A stretch of 64,000 nt of DNA from Planctomycetota bacterium (GCA_019456255.1 VRUG01000003.1:62001-126000), one strand, 5' to 3'. Positions 1 through 9,796 are shown, numbered from the stretch's first letter. Numbers and translations: made by a program. Notes: generated by a model from the sequence alone, not told the origin.

Positions 1-185
1 ACGCGAGCAGCTCTTGTTCTTGTCTCGAATACGCCGAAGTCGCGAAATTCAAGTCTATTTCCTTTGCATAGTTCGGAAGTGACTTCATCGAGGAATGATT
101 GAACGATTCGCTTTACCAGTACTCTTTTTGCCTGTGTCTTTTCTGCTATCTGATCGATAAGTTCTTTCTTTGTAACTGTTGACAT
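1..185 (-). CDS. HU/IHF-family DNA-binding protein (3' end off the window)
   Basis: The first 61 residues of a histone-like DNA-bending protein are present; the gene runs off the left edge. The translation begins MSTVTKKELIDQIAEKT and continues to the beta-arm entry RDFGVFETRTRAAR, which matches the HU/IHF fold: helix-turn-helix body, then a 'G-x-F-x-x-R' strand. The ATG is preceded by GAGGTAG at a good distance. HU proteins coat and bend DNA as dimers. HU and IHF subunits cannot be told apart here because the DNA-contacting arm and C-terminus are missing. Confidence 0.85.
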   Translation of the reverse strand, partial: MSTVTKKELIDQIAEKTQAKRVLVKRIVQSFLDEVTSELCKGNRLEFRDFGVFETRTRAAR

Positions 186-417
186 AAGCTACCTCATTTC
201 AAGAAAGACATATTGTAAAAGCGGATATATTGACATTAGGAATCTGCGGTGTCAGGGAAAATGAGTTTTTTGAGTAGCCAATTGCTCATAACAAATTCCT
301 CAGGTCATGAACTTACCGGAACCTTCCCACTCTCCAGATAGTTAGTAACATTCGCTTTCCTTTATGGCCTACACGACCAACTATAACCACTATAACAATC
401 TCTTAGTACCGCAAGTT

Positions 418-446
418 ACTATATAGCAAAGACTTCTAAACATCAA
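418..446 (-). promoter_or_regulatory. Candidate promoter for the HU-family gene
   Basis: On the minus strand TTGATG (441-446) is followed after 17 bases by TATAGT (418-423). It faces the HU gene and would leave a long leader of about 230 bases. Prediction by eye only. Confidence 0.4.
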
Positions 447-817
447 GCAATATTAATTTTTTTTTATTCCTGTTGGAGTATAAAAAAAAGGTCGTGGTAT
501 AGATATCTTCAAGGAGCATTATTAAGCTGATAATCAGGCCAGAATCGAGGTTTTTTGGTGTTTATTTAGCTTTTTGATATGCTAAATCGTTTTGCCGTTT
601 TGAGTATAAAGTGTGATTAACTTCTTATTTCATAAGGATTTAGGTTGTTGAACATTTTGAGTTATCGAATATTTTGATTGTATTTTTGGGCTGAGATGGA
701 ATTGCTATTGCATCAGAGGAGAATTTTTATAGTTGTTATGTAGTTTTATTTTTTCATAAGCGGCGTTGGATTAAGTGTTAGCAGTATTAGAAAAATGTTA
801 TAGAAACAAATAGTTTG

Positions 818-846
818 TTGACGTTTGTGCAATATGTCGGCATAAT
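818..846 (+). promoter_or_regulatory. Sigma70-type promoter for lepB
   Basis: TTGACG (818-823), a spacer of exactly 17 bases, then CATAAT (841-846). It lies about 90 bases upstream of the lepB ATG. Both hexamers match consensus at five of six positions. Confidence 0.6.
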
Positions 847-934
847 TGCCAGTCTCAAAAGATTGTTTTGCTGAATCAGGCATTATTGTGACTAAACCAA
901 GTAACGATTTTGATTAGTGGGAAATTAAGCATCT

Positions 935-2467
935 ATGTTTTCAGACAGTAACGACTCAGATAGAAAAAAAGGTGTTGGCAAGAACCGTGTCGCCGAAGTT
1001 GCGAATACATTAGAGTGGTTGATAACGGCGTTTATATTGGCGTTCGTATTTCGTGCTTTTGTGATGGAGGCTTTTCGTATTCCTACGGGGAGTATGGCAG
1101 ACACATTGATGGGCGCTCATTTTTCGTTGCGATGTGTTCAGTGCGGTTACAAATATAATTACGGATTTGACCCTATAAGATACCGTATGAAGCATGACAC
1201 GATGCCTGACGGTAACATCAAGCCTCCTTATTCGCGCTGCAGCAATTGCGGGCATTACCAGTCGTCGAGCGGCGCGATGTCGGTTTCTAATGGTGACCGG
1301 ATTTTAGTTTTGAAATGCATCTATCAATTTTTCGAGCCTAACCGGTGGGATGTTATTGTTTTCAAGAATCCTAACGAACCGAGGATAAATTATATCAAAA
1401 GGCTTATTGGCAGGCCCGGTGAGACGATAGAGATAATTGACGGTGACGTTTATATTGATGGTCAGATCGCTCGCAAGCCTCCGAAGGTTCAAAAAGAGAT
1501 GTGGATGCCTGTGTTTGTCAATGACTATCAGCCTGTAAGGCCATTGGAAGGTTCTTTTAACGGTCATATCTGGCAGCAGCCTTTCGATGTTGAAAATTCG
1601 CAGTGGAGTATCGACCCTGAAAACTCGACGGTTTTTGTTCTGGATAGTGAGACGGAAGATGTTCAGTATTTAGCTTATGATACTAATGTTGGTAATGATT
1701 TTCGTGCGACGTATTCTTATAACGATGTTTCGGGTTATACGTATAGGCCTTATAGCAGTGATTTGAAGCTTGGATTTTATGCTCGTCCTGAAAATCCGGA
1801 AGGTCTTGTCGGTGTGTCTTTGAGTAAATACGAAACTACTTACAATGCGTTTGTCGATTTTCAAGGTGAGATGGTTATAAGTAAAGTCACTGACGATAAT
1901 GTTGTGATAGAATTAGCTCGCAAATCTGTTGGGCAGATTGTTGCCGGGCGGAGCTTGTTTGTTGAGCTTGTGAATGTTGACCACCAGTTGATATTTAAAG
2001 TGGGTGATAATAAGCTAATCCATGATTTGGGTAAGAATCCCGGTGATGTCGGGTCGCGTACGGTTGACATTGGGCCAGTAGCTCGAATTTTCGGTTCTGG
2101 AAAAATGAGTGTTTCTCATGTTTCACTGTTTCGCGATACTCACTACACATCTATGAATGGATCTTCGGGTCAAAAACCTACGCGGGCATCCGAGGGTAAT
2201 CCATTTCCTCTTGGCCCGGATGATTTTTTTGTACTTGGTGACAACAGTCCGAACAGTGCAGACAGCAGACTTTGGACGCATAAGGGCAGAGGGAACAATG
2301 AGAGTTTCTTTCGCAAGGGCGTTGTTCCGCGAGAATATCTTGTAGGTAAGGCGTTGTTTGTTTATTGGCCAAGCGGATTTAAGCCTTTTATGAGATCACG
2401 TTTTGCTCTTATTCCTAATATTGGAAGGATGAGGTTTGTGTACGGTGGCGGGAAAGATTTTAATTAG
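935..2467 (+). CDS. lepB: Signal peptidase I with zinc ribbon and long insertion
   Basis: Membrane-bound leader peptidase that removes signal peptides from Sec/Tat-exported proteins. One transmembrane segment (about residues 26-45) precedes the box-B motif PTGSMADTL with nucleophile Ser53. The general-base Lys155 sits in NYIKRLIGRPGE, and the conserved GDNSPNSADSRLW motif lies near residue 440. Two features are unusual. A C-x2-C ... C-x2-C zinc ribbon (Cys67, 70, 102, 105) sits directly after the serine loop. An insertion of roughly 260 residues separates the Lys box from the GDN box. At 510 residues it is much longer than typical bacterial enzymes (about 180-330). Given the many secreted proteins nearby, it may be adapted to a heavy secretory load, but that is inference. 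Identity as a LepB homologue is secure. Confidence 0.93.
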   Translation: MFSDSNDSDRKKGVGKNRVAEVANTLEWLITAFILAFVFRAFVMEAFRIPTGSMADTLMGAHFSLRCVQCGYKYNYGFDPIRYRMKHDTMPDGNIKPPYSRCSNCGHYQSSSGAMSVSNGDRILVLKCIYQFFEPNRWDVIVFKNPNEPRINYIKRLIGRPGETIEIIDGDVYIDGQIARKPPKVQKEMWMPVFVNDYQPVRPLEGSFNGHIWQQPFDVENSQWSIDPENSTVFVLDSETEDVQYLAYDTNVGNDFRATYSYNDVSGYTYRPYSSDLKLGFYARPENPEGLVGVSLSKYETTYNAFVDFQGEMVISKVTDDNVVIELARKSVGQIVAGRSLFVELVNVDHQLIFKVGDNKLIHDLGKNPGDVGSRTVDIGPVARIFGSGKMSVSHVSLFRDTHYTSMNGSSGQKPTRASEGNPFPLGPDDFFVLGDNSPNSADSRLWTHKGRGNNESFFRKGVVPREYLVGKALFVYWPSGFKPFMRSRFALIPNIGRMRFVYGGGKDFN

Positions 2468-2489
2468 GCCGGGATGTTAGGCCGGGATA
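2464..2489 (+). repeat. Tandem 13-bp repeat at the lepB stop codon
   Basis: TTAGGCCGGGATG is followed directly by TTAGGCCGGGATA (12 of 13 identical). The first copy overlaps the lepB stop codon. It lies about 65 bases before a second tandem duplication inside the next gene. Confidence 0.8.
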
Positions 2490-2512
2490 TATAGTATCGG
2501 AGGATCATGGAT

Positions 2513-3199
2513 ATGGTAAAAAATTCAACAAATTTAATTGTGGGTGTTATCTGTTTGTTTTTTGTGTCCGGGTGCGCGTTGTTTTTTGTGTCTGGGTGCG
2601 CGGTGAACAAGCCCTCTATTGGCATCCGCTATGCACAGGGTCTGCAAGGAATTCCCGGAAAGATCGAGTGTGAGTATTACGATGTTGGGGGAGAAGGGGT
2701 TGGGTATCATGATTCGGATAATGTTAATTCCGGCAGCGGGCAGTTAAATCCCGCGGATGGTACGTATCTAAATGAATTCAGGATCAATGAAGCGGTCGAT
2801 ATTTCTTATACCAAAGATGGTGTCGATGACAGTGAATACAACTTTGTGCAACCCAGGATGGAACGATTATATGTCGGATGGACCGAGCCTGGTGAATGGA
2901 TGGACTACACTGTGACTGTTAGGCGGGGTGGTACATATTCCATTGGTTTGATGTACACCGCTAACGGCGATGGTGAGATTTCTATTTCTGTTGACGGCGA
3001 GGATGCTACGGGTCCTTTGAAAGTTGCGTCAACTTATCGTGATGAGGATAAAGAAGGTTGGCGTCAGTGGCATCATTGGAATTACATAGAAGATTTGGGC
3101 CGAATCGAACTTGAAGAAGGAACTTATGTGCTTAGGCTCCATACAGTATCGCATGGAAATATGAACTATGATTTTCTTGAGTTTAGATCAGCAAATTAA
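2513..3199 (+). CDS. CBM6-like lipoprotein
   Basis: Predicted lipoprotein with a hydrophobic N-terminus and two consecutive lipobox-like VSGC motifs, followed by a carbohydrate-binding module of CBM6 type. Family hallmarks visible are 'GIPGKIECEYYDVGGEGVGYHDSD', split here as GIPGKIECEYYDVG then GEGVGYHDSD, the WTEPGEWMDYTV strand, and the C-terminal 'YDFLEFRSAN' strand. ATG 2513 is preferred over ATG 2507 because GGAGGA (2499-2504) is then 8 bases away. No catalytic domain is present, so it probably binds glycans at the cell surface. It lies 12 bases upstream of the DUF5107 gene and is likely cotranscribed with it. Confidence 0.75.
   Translation: MVKNSTNLIVGVICLFFVSGCALFFVSGCAVNKPSIGIRYAQGLQGIPGKIECEYYDVGGEGVGYHDSDNVNSGSGQLNPADGTYLNEFRINEAVDISYTKDGVDDSEYNFVQPRMERLYVGWTEPGEWMDYTVTVRRGGTYSIGLMYTANGDGEISISVDGEDATGPLKVASTYRDEDKEGWRQWHHWNYIEDLGRIELEEGTYVLRLHTVSHGNMNYDFLEFRSAN
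2555..2602 (+). repeat. 24-bp tandem duplication doubling the lipobox
   Basis: Two adjacent 24-base units (2555-2578 and 2579-2602) differ at one position (C/T). In frame they encode LFFVSGCA twice, giving two candidate lipidation cysteines eight residues apart. Confidence 0.92.
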
Positions 3200-3211
3200 A
3201 GGAGCGGCTTT

Positions 3212-6200
3212 ATGAAAAGATTATTAGCTTTGGTCTCATTTAATAACTGTGGGTGGAAGATATATCTGGGCTTGCTATTAGTGACTTTGTTATGTTTAGG
3301 CGGCGAAACTTTTGCGGGTGTAGCTGTTGAGGAGAGTTCGCTTGTAGTTGCTACTTACGTAGTTGACCCGCCTAACCCGATGCCGCGGTATTATGAAGGA
3401 AGAACACATCAGGGCGTTCAGCGAAGAATTTATCCGTATCCAATGAATGATGGGTTGACTCGCAATAAAGAAGATAGAAGCTACCCGATCATCTACCTTG
3501 AAAATGAATATCTCAAGTTGGGTATTATGCCTGCTCTTGGTGGCAGGATATTTTCTGCGATGGACAAAACGAATAAGTATGATTTTTTCTATCGTCAGCA
3601 TGTCATTAAGCCTTCACTTATCGGTATGATCGGGTACTGGATTTCCGGGAGTAACGCGTGGGGTTTTCCTCATCATCACGGGCCCAATACTGCTAAGTCG
3701 ATGGATTATCGAATTGAAGTTAACTCCGATGGCAGCCAGACTATCTGGATTGCTAACACGGACCAGCGGCACCGTATGAGAGTTCTTATTGGGTATACGA
3801 TATTTCCGAATTCGTCGCTTGTGGAAATGACTATTCGCCCGATGAACCGGACGCCGCTTGTAAATTCATTTCTGTTCTGGACAAATCCATCGGTTCACGT
3901 TGATGAGAACTATCAGGTTATTTTTCCGCCTTCGGTGCAGTATGTCACTCAGCATGCCAAGCGTGAGATGACTGCCTGGCCGATTGCTGACCGCCGATAC
4001 AATCGTTTTGAATATAAGGACGTAAATATAAGCTGGTGGAAAAATATCGGGGTTCCGTCTTCGTTTTTTTCATGGAATCCGCAGGAGGATTATTTCGGCG
4101 GATATGACCATGGTAAAAAGGCAGGGACTGTCTGGGTGGGGAATCATCATACGAGTCCGGGCATGAAGTTTTGGGCGTGGGGGAATAATCCCGGCGGTGA
4201 CCGGGCGAACGAGGGATTGACCGATGACGATGGTCATTATATCGAGCTTATGGCGGGGGCGTACACCGACAATCAGCCTGATTACAGTTGGCTCGGGCCT
4301 TACGAAAGAAAAGATGTCAAGATGATTTGGTTCCCGATAAGAGAACTGGGCGGGCTAAAGTATGCCAATCGTAATGGTGCGTTGAACCTTGAAATATCCG
4401 AGAGCCGTAAGGCTGAAATTCGCATTAATACCACAACGCCTTTTAAGCGGGCAGTTGTAACATTAAAAGCGGGCAAAAAAATACTGTTGCAAAAAACCAT
4501 TGACATCTGTCCAGCTGAACCGTTTGCGGTGGATGTTAAATTGCCGGAGGGTATTTCTGAGGATGATTTGTCACTCTCATTGCTCGATAGTAAGAAAAAT
4601 GTTCTGCTTTCTTATAAACCTGCGGAATATAAACCTTCGGGCGAGGCAATACCGGAGGCTTTAAAGCCGCCCAAGGAGCCTGAAGATATTAACACTATCG
4701 AAGAGCTTTACCTGACGGGGCTGCGTCTCAATCAATTCTACAATGCATCGCTCGACCCTTATCTTTATTATGAGGAAGCTTTGAAGCGTGACCCGGGCGA
4801 TTATCGAGTGAACACTCAGCTTGGGATTCTTTTTCTGAAACGCAAGATGTGGGCCGAGGCTCAGGAGAAACTTCAAACCGCAGTCGACAGGATTACCGCT
4901 AACTACACGCGTCCGAAAGACGGTGAAGCGTTGTACTATCTCGGCGTGGCGCTGCGGGCACAGGGGAAAGATGACCGGGCTTATGATTATTTTTATAGAG
5001 CGAGCTGGTCGGCGGCGTGGCACAGTCCGGCTTATTACCAGTTGGCTGAAATAGATTGCAGGCGCGGTGACTATTTGAAAGCTATTGACCATCTGGACCG
5101 CTCGCTTACGACCAATGTTAATAATCTAAAGGCATTGGACCTGAAGATAGTCGCTTTGAGGAAATTGTCCCGTATTGAGGAGGCTTTGCGTTTAGCTGGC
5201 CAAGTTGGCAAGCTTGATTTACTCGACCATCAATCGAGAAATGAATTGTTTCTGCTTGAAACTGCCAAAGGCTTAGGACAAGAGGCCGGGGTAGTTAAAA
5301 ATGACTTAAATAAAATTATGCGTGACGAGGTGCAGTCGTATCTCGAACTGGCAACCGATTACAGTAATTGTGGTTTTTATGATGAGGCGATTGACATTCT
5401 TAAAAGGGTTGAGGCGAAAAGCAGCTTCCCGATGGTTCATTATTACCTTGGCTACTTTTCATCGCAGATAGGGCAGAGGGAAAAGGCTAAGCAATATTAC
5501 CGGGCAGCTTCAAAGATGCCGCATACTTATTGCTTCCCGTTCCGCGCTGAATCGATTGAGGTTTTGCGAGATGCTTCAAAACTCAATCCCGCAGATGGCC
5601 GCGCACCTTACTATCTTGGTAACCTGCTGTACGAACATCAGCCTGAAAACGCTATCATCGAATGGGAAAAGTCACGCGCTTTGGATGATAAATTTTATAT
5701 TGTCCACCGGAATCTCGCATTGGCATACGAAGAGGTTCAAGATGACGCGGTGAAGGCTTTGGCGAGTCTGGAAAAGGCAGTCGCTTGCTATAGCGGCGAC
5801 CCGAGGCTGCTTTTTGAGATGGATAAGTTGTATAAAAAGAGCAAGGCTTTGCCGGAAAAAAGATATGCTTTGCTAAAAGAAAATCATGATACTGCCAAAC
5901 TGCGTAATGAAACTCTTTTAAGAGAAGCTACGCTGGCGGTACAGACGGAAAATTTCGATGCGGCAATAGAGATTCTATTGAACAACTCTTTCCCGCAGTT
6001 CGAAGGGGGCAGAGAAAAGCGGGATACTTATCTTAATTCCTTTATCCTGAGGGGCAAGGAGCGTTTTGGAGCGGGGCAGTTGAGCGAGGCTCTTGCAGAT
6101 TTCCAGGCTGCTTTGGATTATCCTATGGGCCGTTGGGGCAGGTCACGTACGGCACAGTTCCATTACCTGATGGGGACGGTGCAAGAAAAACTTGGCGAAA

Positions 6201-6559
6201 CTGCAAAAGCCAAAGACAGTTTCCAAAAAGCCTTAGAAATAAACATCACAGATAAAGACGACGAATATGTTTATTATCACGGCCGTGCCATGGGGAAACT
6301 CGGCAGGGGAGATGAAGCCAAAAAGATTTTCGAGGACCTGTTAGCGGAAACACAAAAAGAAGGCGGCAGCGAATTTTTCAGGCAGTTCGAAGGGAGCGGT
6401 TCGGCGGATTCGAGGCTCGCGGGAAATCATTATTTAGCTGGTCTTGCTTATAAAGGTTTAGGCGAAACCGAAAAAGCCAAAGCTGAATTTAGAAAATCTA
6501 TCGCACTTGACCCGGGGCGTATATGGAGCAAGGTACACCTCGATTCATTAGAACAATAG
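3212..6559 (+). CDS. Secreted DUF5107-domain protein with TPR repeats
   Basis: Large exported protein (1115 residues). An N-terminal hydrophobic segment (about 18-33) is followed by a DUF5107 region (about residues 50-390), with motifs such as LKLGIMPALGGRIFS, GYWISGSNAWGFPHHHGPN and FFSWNPQEDYFGGYDHGK. The second half is a long TPR solenoid. AAAGGAG sits 8 bases before the ATG. DUF5107 proteins resemble the galactose-mutarotase-like beta-sandwich fold seen next to glycoside hydrolases; the molecular function is not established. Position after a CBM6 lipoprotein and before GH16/GH30 genes suggests a role in polysaccharide capture or processing. The family call is strong, the role is inference. 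Confidence 0.8.
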   Translation: MKRLLALVSFNNCGWKIYLGLLLVTLLCLGGETFAGVAVEESSLVVATYVVDPPNPMPRYYEGRTHQGVQRRIYPYPMNDGLTRNKEDRSYPIIYLENEYLKLGIMPALGGRIFSAMDKTNKYDFFYRQHVIKPSLIGMIGYWISGSNAWGFPHHHGPNTAKSMDYRIEVNSDGSQTIWIANTDQRHRMRVLIGYTIFPNSSLVEMTIRPMNRTPLVNSFLFWTNPSVHVDENYQVIFPPSVQYVTQHAKREMTAWPIADRRYNRFEYKDVNISWWKNIGVPSSFFSWNPQEDYFGGYDHGKKAGTVWVGNHHTSPGMKFWAWGNNPGGDRANEGLTDDDGHYIELMAGAYTDNQPDYSWLGPYERKDVKMIWFPIRELGGLKYANRNGALNLEISESRKAEIRINTTTPFKRAVVTLKAGKKILLQKTIDICPAEPFAVDVKLPEGISEDDLSLSLLDSKKNVLLSYKPAEYKPSGEAIPEALKPPKEPEDINTIEELYLTGLRLNQFYNASLDPYLYYEEALKRDPGDYRVNTQLGILFLKRKMWAEAQEKLQTAVDRITANYTRPKDGEALYYLGVALRAQGKDDRAYDYFYRASWSAAWHSPAYYQLAEIDCRRGDYLKAIDHLDRSLTTNVNNLKALDLKIVALRKLSRIEEALRLAGQVGKLDLLDHQSRNELFLLETAKGLGQEAGVVKNDLNKIMRDEVQSYLELATDYSNCGFYDEAIDILKRVEAKSSFPMVHYYLGYFSSQIGQREKAKQYYRAASKMPHTYCFPFRAESIEVLRDASKLNPADGRAPYYLGNLLYEHQPENAIIEWEKSRALDDKFYIVHRNLALAYEEVQDDAVKALASLEKAVACYSGDPRLLFEMDKLYKKSKALPEKRYALLKENHDTAKLRNETLLREATLAVQTENFDAAIEILLNNSFPQFEGGREKRDTYLNSFILRGKERFGAGQLSEALADFQAALDYPMGRWGRSRTAQFHYLMGTVQEKLGETAKAKDSFQKALEINITDKDDEYVYYHGRAMGKLGRGDEAKKIFEDLLAETQKEGGSEFFRQFEGSGSADSRLAGNHYLAGLAYKGLGETEKAKAEFRKSIALDPGRIWSKVHLDSLEQ

Positions 6560-6724
6560 CAATGGATGTGAGAGGCATGCTGCGGTATAATGCTGAAGTT
6601 GAGTAGTAACCTTTAATTTTATGGTAAAGCATTTTTTTTTAATTATTTAATTTTATTGCAATAAAAAGGTATATATCTGCGCCTTTACTATTTGTCTACG
6701 TCTTTATTAAGAAAGGATGGATTG

Positions 6725-8341
6725 ATGAAAAATGAGAAATGCGATTCTATGAAGAAGTCTCTCTTAGTTATTTTTTTGATTATTTGTATGGGTCTGCCCT
6801 GTTATGGTGAATATAAACTTGTGTGGTCGGATGAATTTGACGGCGGGAAACTTGATGCCAGCAGCTGGACGCATGAGGTCGGTGATAACTGGCACAATGA
6901 AGAACTTCAGGCCTATACAAATAGAAGCGAAAATTCATATGTCAAAGACGGTAAACTTGTAATCGTTGCCCAAAAAGAATCTTACCATGAAAAAGAATAT
7001 ACATCGGCCCGGATAATTACCCAGGGTAAACGAGATTTTCTTTACGGTAAAATAGAAGCGAGGATAAAACTTCCCAGAGGTCAGGGTATGTGGCCTGCGT
7101 TCTGGCTGATGCCTACCGATTCTGAATATGGCCGTTGGGCGGCAAGCGGTGAGATAGATATCCTCGAATCAGTTAATAATGCTGACCATATCTCCGGGAC
7201 GGTCCACTACGGCGGTTCGCCTCCTAATAATACTTATTCCAGTTCGGGTCGTTATACGGAGGAGGGGATAAATTTTTCAGAGGACTATCATGTATACACT
7301 CTTGAGTGGCAGCCTTATGAAATGAAATGGTTCATAGACGGCAAGCTATACTCAACGAAAACTGAATGGTATACCAAGGGACATCCTTATCCTGCGCCAT
7401 TCGATAAGCGCTTTTATATTATCCTCAACCTTGCCGTCGGAGGAAGGATGCCGGGTAACCCCGATGACACTACGGTTTTTCCGCAGCCTATTTATATCGA
7501 CTGGGTCAGGGTCTATCAGACCGAAAATAAAACTCCACATGTAACGATCAAGAACCCCGCACAAAATGCAGTCATACCGGCAGATACTGCTATAAGAATA
7601 GAAGCAGACGTCAATGACCCCGATGACAATGTCGATAAGGTTGAATTTTACGATGATTATGAATTGATAGCTACCGACTCGAATGCACCATATAGCATTG
7701 ACTTTGCTGCTCCGGACGGTTGTTACAAGATAAAAGTGAAGGCAATAGATAAGGAAGGTTTTTCGCATTCGTCTGATGTCAAAGTGACTAAAGGGTCTGG
7801 TTGTCCGCAGGCTCCTTTCCATGGGACGCCTTTTAGTATACCTGGGAAAATAGAAGCTGAAGATTTTGACGAGGGGGGCATGAACGTTGCTTACTTTAAC
7901 AGCAATACCAGGCAAAGCAACCGCAGATATCGAAAGAATACCGATGTCAATATCCGCGAGTATAGGGGTGTATACTTTGTTAGCCGCCTAAGGGATAAAG
8001 AATGGCTCGAGTACACAGTCGATGTTACCAAGGCAGGCAAATATGATATTACTGCCTATGTCACGACCGCTTATCGCAGGAATACGAGGGACCAAAGCAA
8101 ATTCCACATTGAATTTGACGGCATCGACAAAACTTCCAGCATGTTAGTTCCCATACCCAAAGAGAGATGGGCATTGACAGAAGTAACGGCAAGTAATATC
8201 GAATTGTCAGCCGGCAAACATATTATGCGTTTTGTCGTAGAAAAACGCGGATTTAATCTGAATTATTTTGAGGTCAAAGAGCACCAGGAAAAACCTGATG
8301 ACCCCAATGCCATAGCCGACCCAAACAAAACCAAAGATTAA
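6725..8341 (+). CDS. GH16 beta-glucanase with Ig-like and CBM6 domains
   Basis: Secreted endo-beta-1,3(4)-glucanase (laminarinase-type). After the signal peptide (KKSLLVIFLIICMGLPCYG) comes a GH16 domain with the catalytic signature GEIDILES, nucleophile Glu143 and acid/base Glu148, and the flanking MWPAFWLMPTD strand. A bacterial Ig-like domain (about 280-360, 'VDKVEFYDDYELIATD') and a C-terminal CBM6 (about 375-520) follow. ATG 6725 is chosen over an upstream TTG because AAAGGA lies 8 bases before it. The same architecture recurs at 23754-25340. It lies next to a convergent GH30 gene, consistent with a beta-glucan utilisation cluster. Confidence 0.9.
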   Translation: MKNEKCDSMKKSLLVIFLIICMGLPCYGEYKLVWSDEFDGGKLDASSWTHEVGDNWHNEELQAYTNRSENSYVKDGKLVIVAQKESYHEKEYTSARIITQGKRDFLYGKIEARIKLPRGQGMWPAFWLMPTDSEYGRWAASGEIDILESVNNADHISGTVHYGGSPPNNTYSSSGRYTEEGINFSEDYHVYTLEWQPYEMKWFIDGKLYSTKTEWYTKGHPYPAPFDKRFYIILNLAVGGRMPGNPDDTTVFPQPIYIDWVRVYQTENKTPHVTIKNPAQNAVIPADTAIRIEADVNDPDDNVDKVEFYDDYELIATDSNAPYSIDFAAPDGCYKIKVKAIDKEGFSHSSDVKVTKGSGCPQAPFHGTPFSIPGKIEAEDFDEGGMNVAYFNSNTRQSNRRYRKNTDVNIREYRGVYFVSRLRDKEWLEYTVDVTKAGKYDITAYVTTAYRRNTRDQSKFHIEFDGIDKTSSMLVPIPKERWALTEVTASNIELSAGKHIMRFVVEKRGFNLNYFEVKEHQEKPDDPNAIADPNKTKD

Positions 8342-8350
8342 CCCGTTTTT

Positions 8351-9796
8351 CTAATAGATAAGCGTTTGAATCGAGTGCGGCAAAATAGTTTCTTCAACCG
8401 CTTGCTGGCCAATAAACATTTTGTACGTTATTTTATCATCACTTTGATTCATGACGACGGTCGCAATTTTTCCATCTTCATTAATGAAGGACGTAGTTAA
8501 TAGATGGCTTCTACTGCTGACGGTGCTTACTCTTTTCGCGTTAGGCCTAATGAATTTTGAGAAATGGCCAATATAGTAATACGACGGGGTGTAAATCAGT
8601 ATGCCTTTTTTGGTGTCTGCATGAACGGGAGCAAAGCATAAGTTGTTAACATGGTTAGGCCCGCCTCTCTGGTCCAAGAGGATATTCCAGTCGGTCCATC
8701 CGACAGTTCCCTGGTTGAAATCATTTATCATAGATTGTCCGTATCGTTCTGCGTTTGGCCAATGCTGATATTTTTTTGCATCAAAACTTTCAACACATCC
8801 TTCGGTGAATAATAATTTTTTATCAGGGTATGATTCTTTAATACGTGCAAGGTTTTCATACATGTATTCACCTCCGGCCCATACTTCGTACCAGTGGAAA
8901 CCGATACCCCATGCATATTTAGAAGCTTCGGGGTCACCGAAAATTGTGTTTGCTCTGTTTGTAATCAGATCCCTGTTATGGTCCCAGACTACAATATTTT
9001 TATCTCCAAGCCCTTCTCGCTGCATGGTTGGTCCGAGATGGTTTTTTAAAAAGTCTCTCTCTTCGACGGCGGTGTAAATACACGATTCCCATCTTTGGGT
9101 TGCCATAGGTTCGTTTTGAATAGTAATACCCCAGATAGGTATGCCTTCATTTTCATAAGCCTTTATAAACTTAGTATAATACAGGGCCCATGCCTGGTAA
9201 TATTCCGGTAAGAGTTTTCCGCCCTGGAGCATGCTCTTATTGGTTTTCATAAATGCCGGCGGGCTCCATGGACTTGCGTATAGCGGCAGTTTTCCTCCTG
9301 CTGCTTTAATAGATTTTTTGATTAAAGGAATTCTGTATTGCCTATCATGGTCAATAGTGAAGGTTTTTAATTCTTTGTCTTCATCTGAGACGTATGTAAA
9401 GCTTGCACTGCTAAAGTCACAACTGTGGATAGGAACTCTTGCCAGGGTATATCCGATACCTTCTTCGGTATCGAAGTGGGCCTTCAAAAATTCTTCCTGT
9501 TTGCTTTTTGGTAATTTGGCAAAGACTTCTGCGGATGCATCGGTAATTGATGCCCCTATTCCCCAAAAAGTCTGGAATGTTTTATTTGGGTTTACAAAAA
9601 CGGAAACTTCTGATTCAAGGGGCTGGTCGGCGGGGGCAAAGGACTTTGTGGCGGTGAGAGTTAGCCTAAGGTCGGTATTGCTGGCGGTTGTATAGACCGT
9701 GACCTTTTTTCCTTTAGTTGAAAATGCCTGCAGGTTATTCGCGGAACATTCGATTGCTAATAGAGTTAGAACTAAAAGTACGATGCTTTTTTTCAT
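8351..9796 (-). CDS. GH30 glycoside hydrolase (beta-1,6-glucanase/glucosylceramidase type)
   Basis: Secreted GH30 enzyme of 481 residues. A signal peptide (MKKSIVLLVLTLLAIECSA) precedes a (beta/alpha)8 domain with FWGIGASITDASAE, typical of GH30 subfamilies 1 and 3. Acid/base Glu219 is in TIQNEP, nucleophile Glu322 in LLFTEGC, and SPWSPPAFMKTN is a conserved substrate loop. A beta-sandwich C-terminus ends the protein. With three GH16 proteins nearby, beta-1,6 branch removal from laminarin-like glucan is plausible, but glucosylceramidase-like activity cannot be excluded. AAGG lies upstream of the ATG. The gene converges on the GH16 gene, with only 9 bases between stop codons. Confidence 0.88.
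   Translation of the reverse strand: MKKSIVLLVLTLLAIECSANNLQAFSTKGKKVTVYTTASNTDLRLTLTATKSFAPADQPLESEVSVFVNPNKTFQTFWGIGASITDASAEVFAKLPKSKQEEFLKAHFDTEEGIGYTLARVPIHSCDFSSASFTYVSDEDKELKTFTIDHDRQYRIPLIKKSIKAAGGKLPLYASPWSPPAFMKTNKSMLQGGKLLPEYYQAWALYYTKFIKAYENEGIPIWGITIQNEPMATQRWESCIYTAVEERDFLKNHLGPTMQREGLGDKNIVVWDHNRDLITNRANTIFGDPEASKYAWGIGFHWYEVWAGGEYMYENLARIKESYPDKKLLFTEGCVESFDAKKYQHWPNAERYGQSMINDFNQGTVGWTDWNILLDQRGGPNHVNNLCFAPVHADTKKGILIYTPSYYYIGHFSKFIRPNAKRVSTVSSRSHLLTTSFINEDGKIATVVMNQSDDKITYKMFIGQQAVEETILPHSIQTLIY

Larger units (their letters stand above)
186..934. other. Intergenic region between the HU gene and lepB
   Basis: About 750 AT-rich bases with no supportable open reading frame. 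It holds a candidate minus-strand promoter near 418-446 and a good plus-strand promoter at 818-846. The genes on either side are divergent, so this is a bidirectional control region. No convincing terminator or structured RNA was seen. Confidence 0.5.
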
